NCBI GenBank assembly: GCA_039583875.1
Contig: CM077158.1
Coordinates: 121,641,900-121,705,899, forward strand
Reading direction: 5' to 3'
DNA: 64,000 bases
Source of the DNA: Platanthera guangdongensis
Taxonomy: Eukaryota; Streptophyta; Magnoliopsida; Asparagales; Orchidaceae
Below, piece by piece: positions 10,639 through 21,205 of this stretch. The first letter of the stretch is position 1. Every line of letters begins with the position of its first letter. The position numbers were made by a program, and so were the translations under genes. The notes under the pieces are model-generated. The model had not been told where the DNA came from, ran no database searches, and saw only the letters and a list, made by a program, of their open reading frames with translations.

Positions 10639-12600
10639 TCAGAATAGCTTCTTCATATCGTTGAACATCTTCGTGCTCCCGGGGTGAATGGAATACTTCG
10701 TATAATGCGCTTCATACATCAGTTCTTCCCTCAACTTCCCCACATTTGGGACGCACAAACGGCCTTCTTTTCGCAAAAGACCGTCAATCCAGGTGAATTT
10801 GCCCTCTGGCCCTTCATTCATATAGCGTAAGAGATCTTCATCCAACTCCGTTGCCAGTCGAACTCGGTCCGCAAGGTCACATTGCACCTCAGTCCAGTTC
10901 AAACATGCAATGGCAATGGAATTCTTGTCAACACAATAGATCTCCAATGCCTCCAGTTCCTGGATAAGACGTTCATCATGTCTTTGCAACCAATTCGCTC
11001 TAGCCGGAACCCGCCGACTCAAGGCATCCGCGACAACGTTCCCCTTTCCGGGCGTATAGTGAATCTCGAAAGTGTAGTCCCCAAGGAACTCCAACCACCT
11101 TCGTTGTCGCATGTTCAAATCTTTCTGCTCCAAAAGATACTTTAGGCTCTTATGATCGGTATAGATCTCCACCTTCACTCCATAAAGGTAGTGTCGCCAC
11201 AACTTGAGTGCAAAAATCACCGCCGCTAGTTCCAAATCATGGACGGGATAGTTTCGCTCGTGCACCTTTAGCTGGCGTGAGCCATAAGCAATTACCTTTC
11301 CATTCTGCAGAAGAACGCAGCCTAAGCCGCTCCCTGAGGCATCACTATAAATCACAAATCCATCGGTTCCACATGGCGAAGACAACACCGGCGCCGTGGT
11401 CAACCGAACCTTCAGCTCTTCAAAAGCTCGTGCGCACTCTGGCATCCAAACGAACTTCTGATCTTTTCGCGTTAGTGTGGTTAGCGGCAAAGCGATCCGC
11501 GAGAAGTTCTCCACAAATCTTCTATAGTAGCCCGCAAGTCCAAGGAAACTCCTGACCTCGGCCACGGAAGACAACATTGGCCACTCTTGTATGGCTCTTA
11601 TCTTCGCTGGATCTACTGCAATGCCCGCTCTACTCACCACATGGCCCAAAAATGCCACTGACGATAGCCAAAACTCGCACTTCGAGAACTTGGCATATAG
11701 CTGATTTTGCCTCAACGTGTTCAACACCAACCGCAAGTGAATCTCATGTTCAGCTTCCGACTTTGAGTACACCAGGATGTCATCAATGAACACAATCACA
11801 AACAGATCCAGGTACTCACGAAAAATACGGTGCATCAGATCCATAAACACCAAGGGCGCATTGCACAGTCCAAATGGCATGACTGTGAACTCATAGTGCC
11901 CATAACGCGTTCCAAATGCGGTTTTGGGAATGTCACCTTCCCGAATTCTTAACTGGTAATAACCAGACTTCAGGTCCAACTTCGAATAGACGGTCGAGCC
12001 CACCAGCTGATCGAATAACTCATCAATCCGGGGTATCAGATACTTATTCTTCCCGGTCAGCTTATTCAGTTCACGATAATCGATACACAACCGCAACCCA
12101 CCGTCTTTCTTCTTTACAAAAAGCACAGGCGCGCTCCAAGGTGACATACTTGGGCGTATATAACCTTGCTCCAACATTTCTTGTAGTTGAACCTTCAATT
12201 CAGCCATCTCTTTTGGCGCAACGTGATATGGCGAGCGGGCCACAGGTTTCGTACCTGGCACCAATTCAATTGTGAAGTCAATCTCCCGCTGGGGTGGTAG
12301 CCCAGGGAGATCCGTGGGAAACACATCTGTAAATTCTGCCACAATCGGAACCTCGCACAAACTGGCCTTAGGCTCAACAGCCTGAATTAGTGCAAAGTAA
12401 CACTCCGCACCCTTCCGAACAGCCTTGACTACCTGGAGTGCAGACATCAATGTCCCGCCCACTCCTCGCATACCCGCGAACTTTGTCTCCTGTTCGGTAT
12501 TCTGGCCCAACGTGATTTCTTTGGACTGGCAATCAATCATAGCATGCTGCTCCGCAAGCCAATCCATCCCAAAAATCACATCGAATTCCGATATTGGCAA
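10639..12600 (-). pseudogene. Element 1 pol, central part: reverse transcriptase, RNase H, integrase N-terminus
   Basis: A 653-residue stretch, open until the TGA at 10639-10641. RT motifs are clear: [28 protein letters not shown] and the catalytic FIDD (about residue 271), followed by the thumb and [13 protein letters not shown]. RNase H begins near residue 415 with [15 protein letters not shown] and includes [10 protein letters not shown]. The tail holds the first histidine of the integrase zinc finger (IHPGSTK). The upstream boundary is a TAG at 12637-12639. Both stops fit single C-to-T or G-to-A changes from a sense codon, as expected of decay at methylated cytosines. Type Ty3 order (RT-RH-INT) is confirmed. 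Confidence 0.92.
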
Positions 12601-12636
12601 AACAAATGCAGTTAAACGAAAATCCCGACTTCCTAA

Positions 12637-12824
12637 CTAAACCGCCACATCGCAAGCTTGATCCGCAAGCATCCAACAGCCATTCGGCAACACCACTCTG
12701 ACGCTATCTGTCTTTGCACGACTGGGTATCCCAAGCCGCGTCATAAACTCACTAGACAGAAAAGAATGCGATGCACCTGTATCAAACAGTGCTCGCGCCA
12801 GCGTGTCCCGAATCATCACAAAGC
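12637..12824 (-). pseudogene. Element 1 protease domain (second exon of gag-pol)
   Basis: Downstream of a probable splice acceptor at 12825 the frame reads [22 protein letters not shown], where DTG is the aspartic-protease active site. The segment ends in a TAG at 12637-12639, after which the same frame continues into RT. The residues upstream of GFV in this frame (to 12885) come from the intron and contain no family motif, which is part of the argument for splicing. Confidence 0.8.
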
Positions 12825-12915
12825 CTATGACAAACATGTCACACACACAAACCGCAAACATAGGGGTACTAAGCAAAGCATACAAACAATAGCATATGCA
12901 AAACTAAACTCATAC
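12825..12915 (-). other. Probable spliceosomal intron between gag and protease, element 1
   Basis: On the minus strand the gag frame reads ...DVVTG across ACAG|GTATGAG, a good plant 5' splice site. Ninety-one bases later TTTGTCATAG|GC is a good acceptor. Joining them gives GTC-ACA-GGC-TTT-GTG, continuing directly into the protease frame (VTG-FV). Unspliced RNA would stop gag at 12869-12871 inside the intron. Element 2 has a GT-AG pair at the same position with different intron sequence and length. No transcript data are available here. Confidence 0.65.
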
Positions 12916-14038
12916 CTGTGACCACGTCACTCTGCTTGATGGCCTCTTGCAGGCCAAGATTGTAGACCCGGGGTCGCGCCTGTGAGGCAGAGGAATCCAC
13001 CACCGCCTTTCCTTTTTCCGCATAAGATGCTCCCGCCTTCTTCTCACTCTTTGGCGGCATCCGACAATCGCGTGCAATATGCCCCATGCGGCCACAATTG
13101 AAGCAGACCCGAGTATCCAGCTTGGAGGTAGCCCCTGACGTTGCTCCCGTTGCCACGGATGAAGGAGCTTGTCCACTAGGCTTGGACTTCTTGTCCCATC
13201 TCTTCTTATAAAATGGTTTCCCAGATCGGGGCGCCTTCCACTCCTGTTGCGTCACAGCCAACGCTCTCTTCCCTTGCACCCTTTTCATATCCTTCTCCAG
13301 CGCGCTCGCAGTGTCAACCAATGCTTGAAAACCTTGGTTCACAGAACTTGACACAAGGAACCTCAGCTCGTCCCTCAGTCCTTCATAGAACCTGTTGGGC
13401 TTCCTCTGTTCATCAGCAAATATCGAACCCGCATACCGCCCCAAGCGAGTAAATTCATGCAAATAGGCGTCAACAGTGCCATCACCTTGGGTTAACCGTT
13501 GGAATTCATTTTCCATGGCTATCCGCTGAGCCGCAGGAAGGTGCTTCGCTAGGAAGAGCTGGGAGAATTCTTCCATCGATACTTGGGTTAACGGACGACC
13601 CGCCAAGTGATGCAACTCCATCTCATCCCACCATAAACGAGCTTCTCCTTCAAGCAAAAAGGTAACTAAAGTAACTTTCTGATGCTCCGCCGTTCCTATC
13701 GCCGTCATCACTCGGTTGACGCGCGATAGCCAATCCTCAGCCTGCGTCGGAGTTCCCGCTCCCGAGAACGTAGGCGGATGGAAACTCATAAACCGTGTTA
13801 GTTGCTTCTCAGCAGCTCGAGGAGCCAAATCCACGACAGGTTCAGGCCTTGCCGCCACCTGTTCTGGCCTCACAGCCGCTTGCTCCTGCCTAAGGGGCTG
13901 GCCTTGGATCATGGTAAATAACGCCTCCGCAACTAAACGCACATGTTCCGCAGACGGTGGAGGTGTAGGCACCGCGGCTGGTGCCGTACTTTCATCAGAA
14001 CGCTGGGACTCAGACGACCCAGCTCCACTTCGTGTCAC
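12869..14038 (-). CDS. Element 1 Gag (capsid/nucleocapsid)
   Basis: A 389-residue ORF starting MTRSGAG, intact. The retrotransposon gag region (about residues 80-260) contains EDWLSRVNRVM, ARLWWDEMEL and FYEGLRDELRFLVS. A basic linker leads to one zinc knuckle of the CX2CX4HX4C class, CFNCGRMGHIARDC (about residues 313-326). The protein forms the cytoplasmic particle that packages element RNA. The last residues (MSLVLHMLLFVCFA) are encoded by the probable intron and would exist only in unspliced product. The start is the first ATG after the leader and matches the MTRSG start of the element 2 gag. Confidence 0.92.
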   Translation of the reverse strand: MTRSGAGSSESQRSDESTAPAAVPTPPPSAEHVRLVAEALFTMIQGQPLRQEQAAVRPEQVAARPEPVVDLAPRAAEKQLTRFMSFHPPTFSGAGTPTQAEDWLSRVNRVMTAIGTAEHQKVTLVTFLLEGEARLWWDEMELHHLAGRPLTQVSMEEFSQLFLAKHLPAAQRIAMENEFQRLTQGDGTVDAYLHEFTRLGRYAGSIFADEQRKPNRFYEGLRDELRFLVSSSVNQGFQALVDTASALEKDMKRVQGKRALAVTQQEWKAPRSGKPFYKKRWDKKSKPSGQAPSSVATGATSGATSKLDTRVCFNCGRMGHIARDCRMPPKSEKKAGASYAEKGKAVVDSSASQARPRVYNLGLQEAIKQSDVVTGMSLVLHMLLFVCFA

Positions 14039-14253
14039 CTAAAGGTGGACAAGACACACACATTAGCGGTCGTACCCAAGCAATCAACACAAAATCAGAA
14101 CACACAGGTTCCTCAAACACACAAATATGCATTCCTATCATGGACATTCATGAGTTCATTCGTAGACTTTGGTTTGCACAAACACGTGCTCGCCACCCCA
14201 CAAAAGAAGTCGGCCACGACTTCGAGAGGGAAAGACCAAGACGACTGATACCA
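14039..14253 (-). other. Element 1 leader and tRNA primer site
   Basis: The primer-binding site reads TGGTATCAG on the minus strand (plus-strand CTGATACCA, 14245-14253), four bases from the 5' LTR, matching initiator-Met tRNA. The leader contains a block (about 14096-14165) shared with the element 2 leader: CAGGTTCCTCAAACAC followed by CATTCCTA and TGGACATTCATG. Confidence 0.8.
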
Positions 14254-14257
14254 AAAA

Positions 14258-16730
14258 TGTAACAACCCCATCCGTTCATATGATATATTCTAGAAGGTCC
14301 GGCCGGGGCCCCACAGTATATATCACAAAACAGGCGGTGAAGGTACAGGATGATACCAGAGTAGCGCATCGCACCTATCACAAATCATTCTAGCGGAAGC
14401 CTAAACTACTTGAACTCCGCATGAATGTCCAAACATAAAACTCCACATTTTATATATCTGTAGGAATGTCTTACACCAAGTCCAAAGAGTTGGCCTTATG
14501 GCCTTACATGAATTTCACACAGTGGCCTAAACAAATTGGCGCGCAGGCCGGCCACAATAAAAGAAAACACATAACAACACAGATAGCCTTCGAGAGCTAG
14601 CAGCAGTAGCAGCAACAACAGCAGGAACATCAACCTCTATGCGTCCCGCTCGGCTCTCCAGCACCTGTACAAGGACAACCCACCCAACAGTGGCAAACAA
14701 AAGCAACGGTTAGCGTTCAGCTGACCAAATTATAACGACCCTACCCCTTCTCTCGGGGCAGCGGTATTCTTCCCTGCAGGCATATCATATCACAAGTTTG
14801 ACAATATCTATATCATTCAAATGTGCTTTCACGCACACAAGCCATCACAACCGTTCGCCACCCGGCCCAACGGTCCGTGCACTCATGGCACATTCTTGGT
14901 GTTCTGGCAAACCTCTTGCCCACCACCGTATCTGGGTCATAACCCAACGATAAATCTCTTGAGCATTTACTCCATGGCGTGCAGCCGGAGTTAGTCTTCC
15001 TACACCGGGATGGCCCGTAGCCCCCCATTGTGTCATGGCGCGCAGGCCGAAGACTCTTGCTATGCACTCCAACAGACCGCACCTTTTGGTCTCACGTCGG
15101 ACGGACATAGCGCAGGTCGGATCCTCCACCCCCAGTGCTCAAATCGCCTTGCCTTCTCCGAGTACGGCGTACTCATGGCTATATCAAAGGCGCGGGTCGG
15201 TCTCACCAATCTTGTTCTTGGCATTCAAGCCTGTGTATTTCTCTATACCCATTTCTTTAACACAACAGCGGGTCTTTCCTGGGCCTCCCAGTACTTCCTG
15301 TGACTCTCTCCACAGGTGGACACCGCACAAGCACAAATGTCAGGGGTCTTTCCTGGCTATCATGCCAGTACTTCCTGTTACTCGCTTCACAGGTGGACAC
15401 CCTATGACATCAAACATCACAAAAGGGCATTTCCTGGTCACACCAGTACTTCCTGTGCCTCAATCACAGGTTGGACCCAAAATCATCACATAGCTATTTT
15501 CCTGGGCTACCACCCCAGTACTTCCTGCTACTCCTTTTCGCAGGCATAACCCGTTGACTCCTCAAACTACACGTTATCACGGAGTCTTCTCCGGTTCGTA
15601 TGCAACATCACCAATCTAGATCAACCTGTCCATATGGGCTTCACACAGCATGCCTATTCCGTACTCCAGTTCCGGATCTATATGCTAACAAAGGGGATTT
15701 CAAGCATCCACCCAAAGATTTCCAAAATCAGCCACCTCTTGGTGGGGGAAATCACAAAGCTATGCCAAAAAGAAAGCCTTCACATGGCTAGGAAGAAAAG
15801 TCGTTACCCTTGACGACCGCTTCGGTGCCATGACCGCAAAGCTTGCTTGCAAGACTCGCAAGAACGTTTCCTCCGCAACGCCGACTTCGGATTTCTCATT
15901 GGGAAACCGCAGCACCACCAGCAGCAGCCCCCTTTCCCTCTTCCTCCTCCTTTCTCTCTCTCTTTCTCTCTTAACTTGAAGAAAGCTTAAGGCCAAATCA
16001 AATGAGAATCACTTCTCAGTTTTCGGCCTTTAAGAAAAATAAGAAGAAGCTTCAGCCCTTGGATCCCAGCTGAAAGAATGGACGGCCACGATTCTGCCAA
16101 AAACACTAATTTTGACCCGACACGGCCTCTGACACGGCCGTGTGCCTCAAGCGGTGGTCAACCGACTTATCCAAACCAGTGACACGCCCATGGGACACGC
16201 CCGTGTCATGGGCCGTGTCACCAATACGCCTTCAGACACGCCCGTGTCTGTGGCCGTGTGACAGGGTGAAAAAAATCCCAAAACATCCCGAGACTTCACA
16301 CGGCTTGTGACACGCCCGTGTCCCAGGCCGTGTGCCCAGACACGGCACAAAGACACGTCCTGTCGAAATCCTTCGGCGGGCTGAGTTCGTCGACCCGATT
16401 TGACACGCCCTGTGACACGCCCGTGTCACAGGCCGTGTGCAACTTCTCGACACTCGACACCCACGTCTCGACACTCGACGATCGTCGAGTAAAAATCGTC
16501 GAGACAACGACACGGCCGTAGACACGCCCGTGTCCTGGGCCGTGTGCCTCCTCTCGACACATCGTCGAGTGAAAAATCGTCGAGACAAAGCCCGATCGTC
16601 GACACAACCTCGACACGCCCTGCGACACGCCCGTGTCGCAGGCCGTGTCCGCTGACACGCCCTGGGACACGCCCGTGTCCCAGGCCGTGTCACCCAAAAA
16701 TTTCCTGTTTCCGAAATTTGGGCTGTTACA
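14258..16730 (-). repeat. Element 1, 5' LTR
   Basis: 2473 bp. On the plus strand it begins TGTAACAACCCC and ends GGGCTGTTACA. It aligns throughout with 6857-9342. Differences include loss of a GTGCCAGGCC-type segment near 16140 and scattered substitutions in the palindrome array (about 16115-16690). Confidence 0.92.
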
Positions 16731-16735
16731 CAAGC

Positions 16736-17272
16736 TTCCCTCTTTGTACCCTTTATTGCTTTCTCATGTAAACGTGCATTAACAAGTTGTAATCTTGTTT
16801 CTTGATTAAAGAAAAAGCCCGTCGCAAGAGTGGCATTCAAGCCCTGACGGGTGAAGTCTGTTGTTGCCGCAGCTAGCAGCCCCTCTCTTTAGCTCAGCTC
16901 AACTCCCTTGACATCGATCAATATACAAGCACAACCGTCAAAGTAATCGTCTGCTCGACAGCTCCTGATCAACCACCTCTACTGATCATCAAGCTTCTCC
17001 GTTGATCATCAAGCTTCTCCGTTGATCATAAAGCTTCTCCGCTGATCATCAAGCTTCTCCGCTCGTCATCAACCTTCTCCGCTGATCGTCAGCCTTCCCG
17101 GCTGCTCTCAGCAAACCTCTCTTCTATCCCCGCAATCCTTGAACAAGCGTTTGCTCCACTCTTGAGCACTCATAAGCTTCCTCTTCTCCTCTTCCCCCAC
17201 AACCCTCTTCTTCACCTAGTTGTGAGACCGAACAACTCGTTAACTAGGCGGTGTCGTTTTCGCGCATCAACA
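16736..17272 (+). repeat. Continuation of the promoter-bearing unit, with a 20-bp tandem repeat
   Basis: This is the right half of the sequence split by element 1. It contains six or so 20-bp units of the form GATCATCAAGCTTCTCCGYT (about 16975-17095), reminiscent of the TTGATCATCAA phrase at 6604-6780. It runs to CGCGCATCAACA at 17272, a plausible LTR 3' end, after which AT-rich sequence begins. If the left edge is TGTTACACAAG at 5814, the reassembled unit is about 1.6 kb. I could not find a matching target duplication, so solo-LTR status is a guess. Confidence 0.4.
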
Positions 17273-17480
17273 TATATATTATACAAAAAACTATATTATA
17301 TAAGAATATATAAATATTATACGAATTTATATATTTATATATTTAAGGATATATATATTTATATATTTATTTATATATATATAAGGAAAGGATATATATA
17401 TTTATATATTTATTTATATATATAAGGATATACATTATAATGATATATATGTGCTATATATTTATATATAAAGAAAATAT
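17273..17480. repeat. AT-rich low-complexity tract
   Basis: Dense TATATAT and ATATTTATATAT runs. The Y/I/K-rich open frame over it (17162-17425) is an artefact. Confidence 0.75.
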
Positions 17481-17569
17481 CTTCTCTTTCTAACAGATTG
17501 ACATGTTTGAAGTATCGGAGTCTTAATGTATATGACTTCATGGGTTTGAATCCCAGCAGTGCCAAAAAT

Positions 17570-17863
17570 GTTGAAACATTTTGGTTATATAAATATTATT
17601 ATTTTTATACAAAATTATTTACAAATGTTTAAATATTAGCAATAAAAATAGATTCCCTTACTAATTTAGGAAGGAATAATTTTCTTCCTTAAAATTCTTG
17701 CAAAATAGGAAGGAATAATTTCCTTGCTAAAATTAGCTAGGAGCATATTACATACGATTTTTTTTTGTTTCTAAATATCTTGCTAAATAAAATTAACAAG
17801 GAATTTAAGTAATTAGCAAGAGATTTAGCCCCTTGCTATTTAAAGTTTTTTTTTTGTACTGAT
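17570..17863 (+). mobile_element. Possible end of a CACTA (EnSpm) DNA transposon
   Basis: The stretch ends TTTTTTTTTGTACTG, one base away from the TTTTTGTAGTG end common in plant CACTA elements. It also carries TTAGCAAG/CTTGCTAA and AGGAAGGAATAAT motifs in both orientations, as expected of subterminal repeats. The opposite end and a transposase are not seen, and the terminal CACTA is imperfect, so confidence is low. Confidence 0.3.
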
Positions 17864-17867
17864 AGGA

Positions 17868-17985
17868 TTCGTCGAACGGCTAGGGATTCGTCAAGCGGAT
17901 AATGATTCGTCGAGCGGCTAATGATTCGTCGAACGGGAGCACGGGAGAAGATTCGTCGAGCAGCTGGGAATTCGTCGAACGCGGA
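17868..17985 (+). repeat. TCGTCGA-type array
   Basis: ATTCGTCGARCGG recurs about every 20 bp (for example 17873, 17905, 17924, 17950 and 17970). It is the same motif family seen in the LTRs at 42680, 55465 and 62285. A TATA box (TATAAATAG, 18570-18578) lies about 590 bp downstream on the same strand. The 132-residue open frame 17902-18300 has no recognisable family and I do not call it a gene. Confidence 0.6.
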
Positions 17986-18569
17986 GCGGCACACCGGAAT
18001 ACTGGATTATTTTCTGATCTCTTAGTCGGGGAAAATCTTTCCTTCTTGGCGGCGGGACACAGAACGGCGGTGGCGGATCTGCTACAGGAGACGTTTCCTC
18101 CTTCCCGATCGATCACCAAGGGCGACGACGTGATTTCTCCGTCATTCCCGATCGAAAACAACCGCTATAAACCTTTCTTTCACCTAAATTTTAGCAAGCA
18201 GCGGCTCCGGATTTTCAGAAACGGGAGCGAGAAAACAACACCGGCGGCGGTTCCTTCCGCCACCTTTTCCAGCGACGACGGTAAAACTTCCCGATCCTGA
18301 CTGCTGCGATGGCGCGACCTTCCGCCTCCTTTTTTTCCTTTGCCCTAGATTATGATTACAGTGGTGGATATTCCGATCGACGACGAGATGATTCCTGCAG
18401 TCGGCTTTGATTTCTCTCGCGTGAAACTGCGGCGGAGAAGATTACGGGAGAGAAAAATGGGAGCGTGATGCGTGAGCGACAGGGGTTATTGCTTCAAGAA
18501 TGTAATTGTCGCTTGAATCAAACGAGTGGTGATCAAAGTGGAATCACCTACCCTTTGCCCCTAAGTTGG

Positions 18570-18578
18570 TATAAATAG
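18570..18578 (+). promoter_or_regulatory. TATA box
   Basis: TATAAATAG in an otherwise non-coding stretch between a TCGTCGA array and the PHD exon. It looks like the promoter of a degraded LTR rather than of the PHD gene. I see nothing else in 18300-18860. Confidence 0.35.
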
Positions 18579-18870
18579 ACAAACCTAAGGAGTTTGTACG
18601 GATATCGGATCTACACGTGTCTGAACTGACCCGTTATGACTCCGAAACCGTTATTCGTCCAAATACACACTAACGTAGTATAGAGTATAAGATAATGTAC
18701 GTGCATCTATCTTCTAAAAAAAAATTCATTCATATGCATGCTATATAATGATCATGAATTCTTTGTAACAATTGTACAATGTGCATCCATTTGAATCGAC
18801 AAGCTTCTACAGAATTAACAAATTTACATCACATACAGTGAATATATATGGCTAAATATTTTGCGTGCAG

Positions 18871-19673
18871 GTAAGTATATCGTGCGACGAATGGTGAATC
18901 CCGTGACCAAAGTCCTGGAGTACTGCCTCCAAGAAATCATCACCCCATTCCCATGCAATCTCGACGCATCCTCTTCATGGAAACAGCAGACCACCAGACT
19001 GCAGATCAAGAAAGACATGCTCTATCTCTACAGGCACGTGCTCATTGGAGATCCGTTTCAATCCATTCACGTAGCCATTCCTGTAGCGGTAAACATAGTC
19101 CTCGACACCAAGCACCTCATCAAAGAGTACCTCATGACGAATCCCACGCCACACGTCGAAATATCCTGCATTGTGGTCATGCGAGACGACCGGAAAACAG
19201 ATGAGAGATCAGAGTTGCTGCCGACAGAGATTTTGAGGATTCCGACGAAGTGGACGGTGGGCGATATGAAGAGAGGAGTGGAGAGATACTACAGGAGCAC
19301 GTATTGCGGGTTGAAGGGCTTTGTTGCCGATCGGGTGGTGATTGAGGATATTGAAATGGGTGGCCAAGAAGAATGTGAGTTGTTTGTTGGGGCGGGGAAG
19401 GGTGGCGGGGGAATGGTGGTTGTGGAAGGGAGAAAAGATGATGATGAGGAGATTAGGTTTGAGGAGGGGAGGGGAGATGAGGTGGTGGTGGTGGTGGATT
19501 GTGTTTGTGGAGCGAAGGAAGAGGACGGGGAGAGGATGGTGAGGTGCGACGTGTGCGAGGTATGGCAACACACACGGTGCGTTAGAATTGCGAATGGCGA
19601 AGAGCTTCCGGGTGTTTTCCTTTGCGGCAGGTGCGAGAGTGATATTGTGGCGCTGCCGTTCACGCCGTGTTAA
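18871..19673 (+). pseudogene. MALE STERILITY1-like PHD-finger protein, last exon only
   Basis: About 267 codons to a TAA at 19671-19673. The start is an acceptor-like TTTTGCGTGCAG (ending 18870); there is no upstream ATG, so this is an internal or terminal exon. The protein reads VNPVTKVLEYCLQE near its start, a phrase typical of the MS1/PTC1 family, then a middle region with WTVGDMKRGVERYYRSTYCGLKGF. It ends with a PHD finger (about 19497-19640) of Cys4-His-Cys3 type: CVCGAKEEDGERMVRCDVC, WQHTRC and CGRC. MS1-family proteins are nuclear transcriptional regulators of tapetum and pollen wall formation, about 650-700 residues. Here the N-terminal 60 percent is missing and upstream DNA is transposon-like. 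The exon has no stop or frameshift. It could be a pseudogene, a captured fragment, or the end of a gene with a very long intron. Confidence 0.72.
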
Positions 19674-20399
19674 TTAGTTATTACTTTGCTTGCAGCTGTC
19701 CTCTATAATTACGGTTTGCTTAATTTATGATTGTTGGATGCAACCTTCAAATCTCTGCTTGTAGCTGGTTAGATTTATTAATCAAATATTAAGCATCATG
19801 ATTTTCTGTGTTTGGATAAAAAAAAACTGAGTGGTACGATAAAAAAAAGACGGATTCACTTCATTTCTAATAATATTCATAGATCTATTTAATGAATATA
19901 AGTATATGAACAATCTGAAAAACATTTAGGCTCCGTTTGGAGGACTTATTTTCATCGTCAAGTGGTTACGATCGCATGAACTGGACCTTAATTAAAGTCC
20001 GGTTCATGTGAGGAACCTTAATGTAAAAACAAAATTTTGTAGGATATGATTACTTAACCAGATCATCCTGAAAGACATGTATGTCGTGAAATGGATGGTA
20101 TCCATTATGATCGTGATTTAAAAAAAACTACAGGTTTCCGATCAATTTGTGTTTCCATATATGAACAACGTTAAAATTATAAATTTAATGTAATTTTTTT
20201 TATAAAATAAACAATAAAATAGTTTTCACTCGTAAAATGGATTTTCTTTATAGCTGAGGTGGTACTCATTTATTTATAAAAATTCCGGCATTTATAAGAA
20301 TTTCGGAATGGTGGAATTCCTACACCCACTAAGTTAATGGACATCCTGGGGCCTAAGTGGAGTCGGCCTCAGTAACTCATGATGGAAACTGTTTAGCAT

Positions 20400-20400
<1 letters not shown>
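19674..20400. other. Intergenic, non-coding
   Basis: The AT-rich 3' flank of the PHD exon. GGCTCCGTTTGG at 19930 resembles a start seen in many plant MITEs, but I found no matching inverted end, so no element is called. Nothing else is seen. Confidence 0.5.

Positions 20401-20456
<56 letters not shown>
20401..20456. repeat. (AT)n microsatellite, left part
   Basis: An uninterrupted AT dinucleotide tract. With 21206-21230 and 22206-22316 it looks like one AT-rich target interrupted by two Helitrons. Confidence 0.9.
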
Positions 20457-20457
<1 letters not shown>

Positions 20458-21205
20458 TTATTATATAATACAATATACATATCTCCAATCACACCATGAA
20501 ACGCATCTGGACCGTCCGATCAAACTCCATCAAGCACGGGCCGTTGGATTCAAAGCAGGAGGTCTGCCTATAGCTTTTCCTCCGGATTGGGTACTGTTCA
20601 TCCACCCAAAAATCCCGACTCCACGAATCGGCCTCCCGTTCGAAATCGGCTCACCCCCCCTGCCGGCGGCGGAGCCGCCGACGGCCTGCCCGGTGCCCAC
20701 CGGCGGGTTCGCCGGCCTCCGGCGAACCCGCCGGGGGTTGTCCGGCGGCGAGCGGGCAGGGCCACCGCCGGCGGACAATCCCCGGCGGGTTCGCCGGAGG
20801 CCGGCGAACCCGCCGGTGGGCACCGGGCAGGCCGCCGGCGGCTCCGCCGCCGGCAGGGGGGAGGGCAGCAACCGGCGAGGAAACGGGGGGGGGGGGGGGG
20901 GGGGCGGGATTTTTCGGGTTTTTTCATTTTGTTTTTCATTTTTTTGGGGGATTTTGCCATTTTGGGGGATTTTGGGGATTTTGGGGGGATTTTGGGGTTT
21001 TTCATTTCAAAATAATGATTATTTATTAAATTATTTAATTATTTAAATTTTGCCCGAGACAGACGAAGCCCGTCGGGGGTCGGGCGAAGCCCGCCGGGGG
21101 GCGGGCGAAGCCCGCCGGGAGGTCAAGCGGGCGAAGCCCGCTTGATTGCGGGCGAAGCCCGCAGCGACGCATCGAGAACGGGCGGAGCCCGTTCGAAGAT
21201 GCTAG
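20457..21205 (+). mobile_element. Non-autonomous Helitron 1
   Basis: The 3' end is diagnostic: hairpin GAACGGGC-GGA-GCCCGTTC, seven bases, then CTAG (21202-21205) followed by T, inside an AT tract. Helitrons insert between A and T and end in CTRR after a hairpin. The 5' part shares ATCACACCATGAAA...CATCTGGACCGTCCGATC with Helitron 2; the exact 5' base is uncertain (about 20455-20484). The body holds a GC-rich long inverted repeat (about 20655-20861), a poly-G run (20885-20903), and GCGGGC-GAA-GCCCGC hairpins (21060-21170). No Rep/helicase ORF. Open frames over 20357-21046 are artefacts. Confidence 0.72.
20655..20861. repeat. Long GC-rich inverted repeat inside Helitron 1
   Basis: Arms of roughly 95 bp: the left begins CCCCCCTGCCGGCGGCGGAG and the right is its near-perfect reverse complement, ending CTCCGCCGCCGGCAGGGGGG. 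The spacer is short (about 15-20 bp). The core GGGTTCGCCGGCCTCCGGCG recurs in Helitron 2. Confidence 0.85.

Larger units (their letters stand above)
6857..16730 (-). mobile_element. Element 1: complete Ty3 chromovirus, Tekay type
   Basis: A full-length minus-strand LTR retrotransposon. Both ends carry a 5-bp target duplication, CAAGC (6852-6856 and 16731-16735). In element orientation the order is 5' LTR (14258-16730), iMet-type primer site (14245-14253), gag, a probable intron, protease, RT, RNase H, integrase, chromodomain, polypurine tract (about 9343-9356) and 3' LTR (6857-9342). The chromodomain and the RT/integrase motifs place it with Tekay chromoviruses. The LTRs are very similar, apart from a 12-13 bp indel in the palindrome array and scattered substitutions, so insertion is fairly recent; two stop codons break pol. 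It lies inside the promoter-bearing unit described at 5814-6856 and 16736-17272. Confidence 0.93.

Noticed and set aside
17510..17565. tRNA-gene-like sequence (GGGTTTGAATCCC)
   Set aside because: Only a B-box-like arm is present; no A box or acceptor stem pairs with it.
17902..18300. 132-codon ORF downstream of the TCGTCGA array
   Set aside because: No family resemblance, overlaps the repeat and has an antisense counterpart of similar length.
19930..19941. Possible MITE end GGCTCCGTTTGG
   Set aside because: No inverted partner or target duplication could be found nearby.
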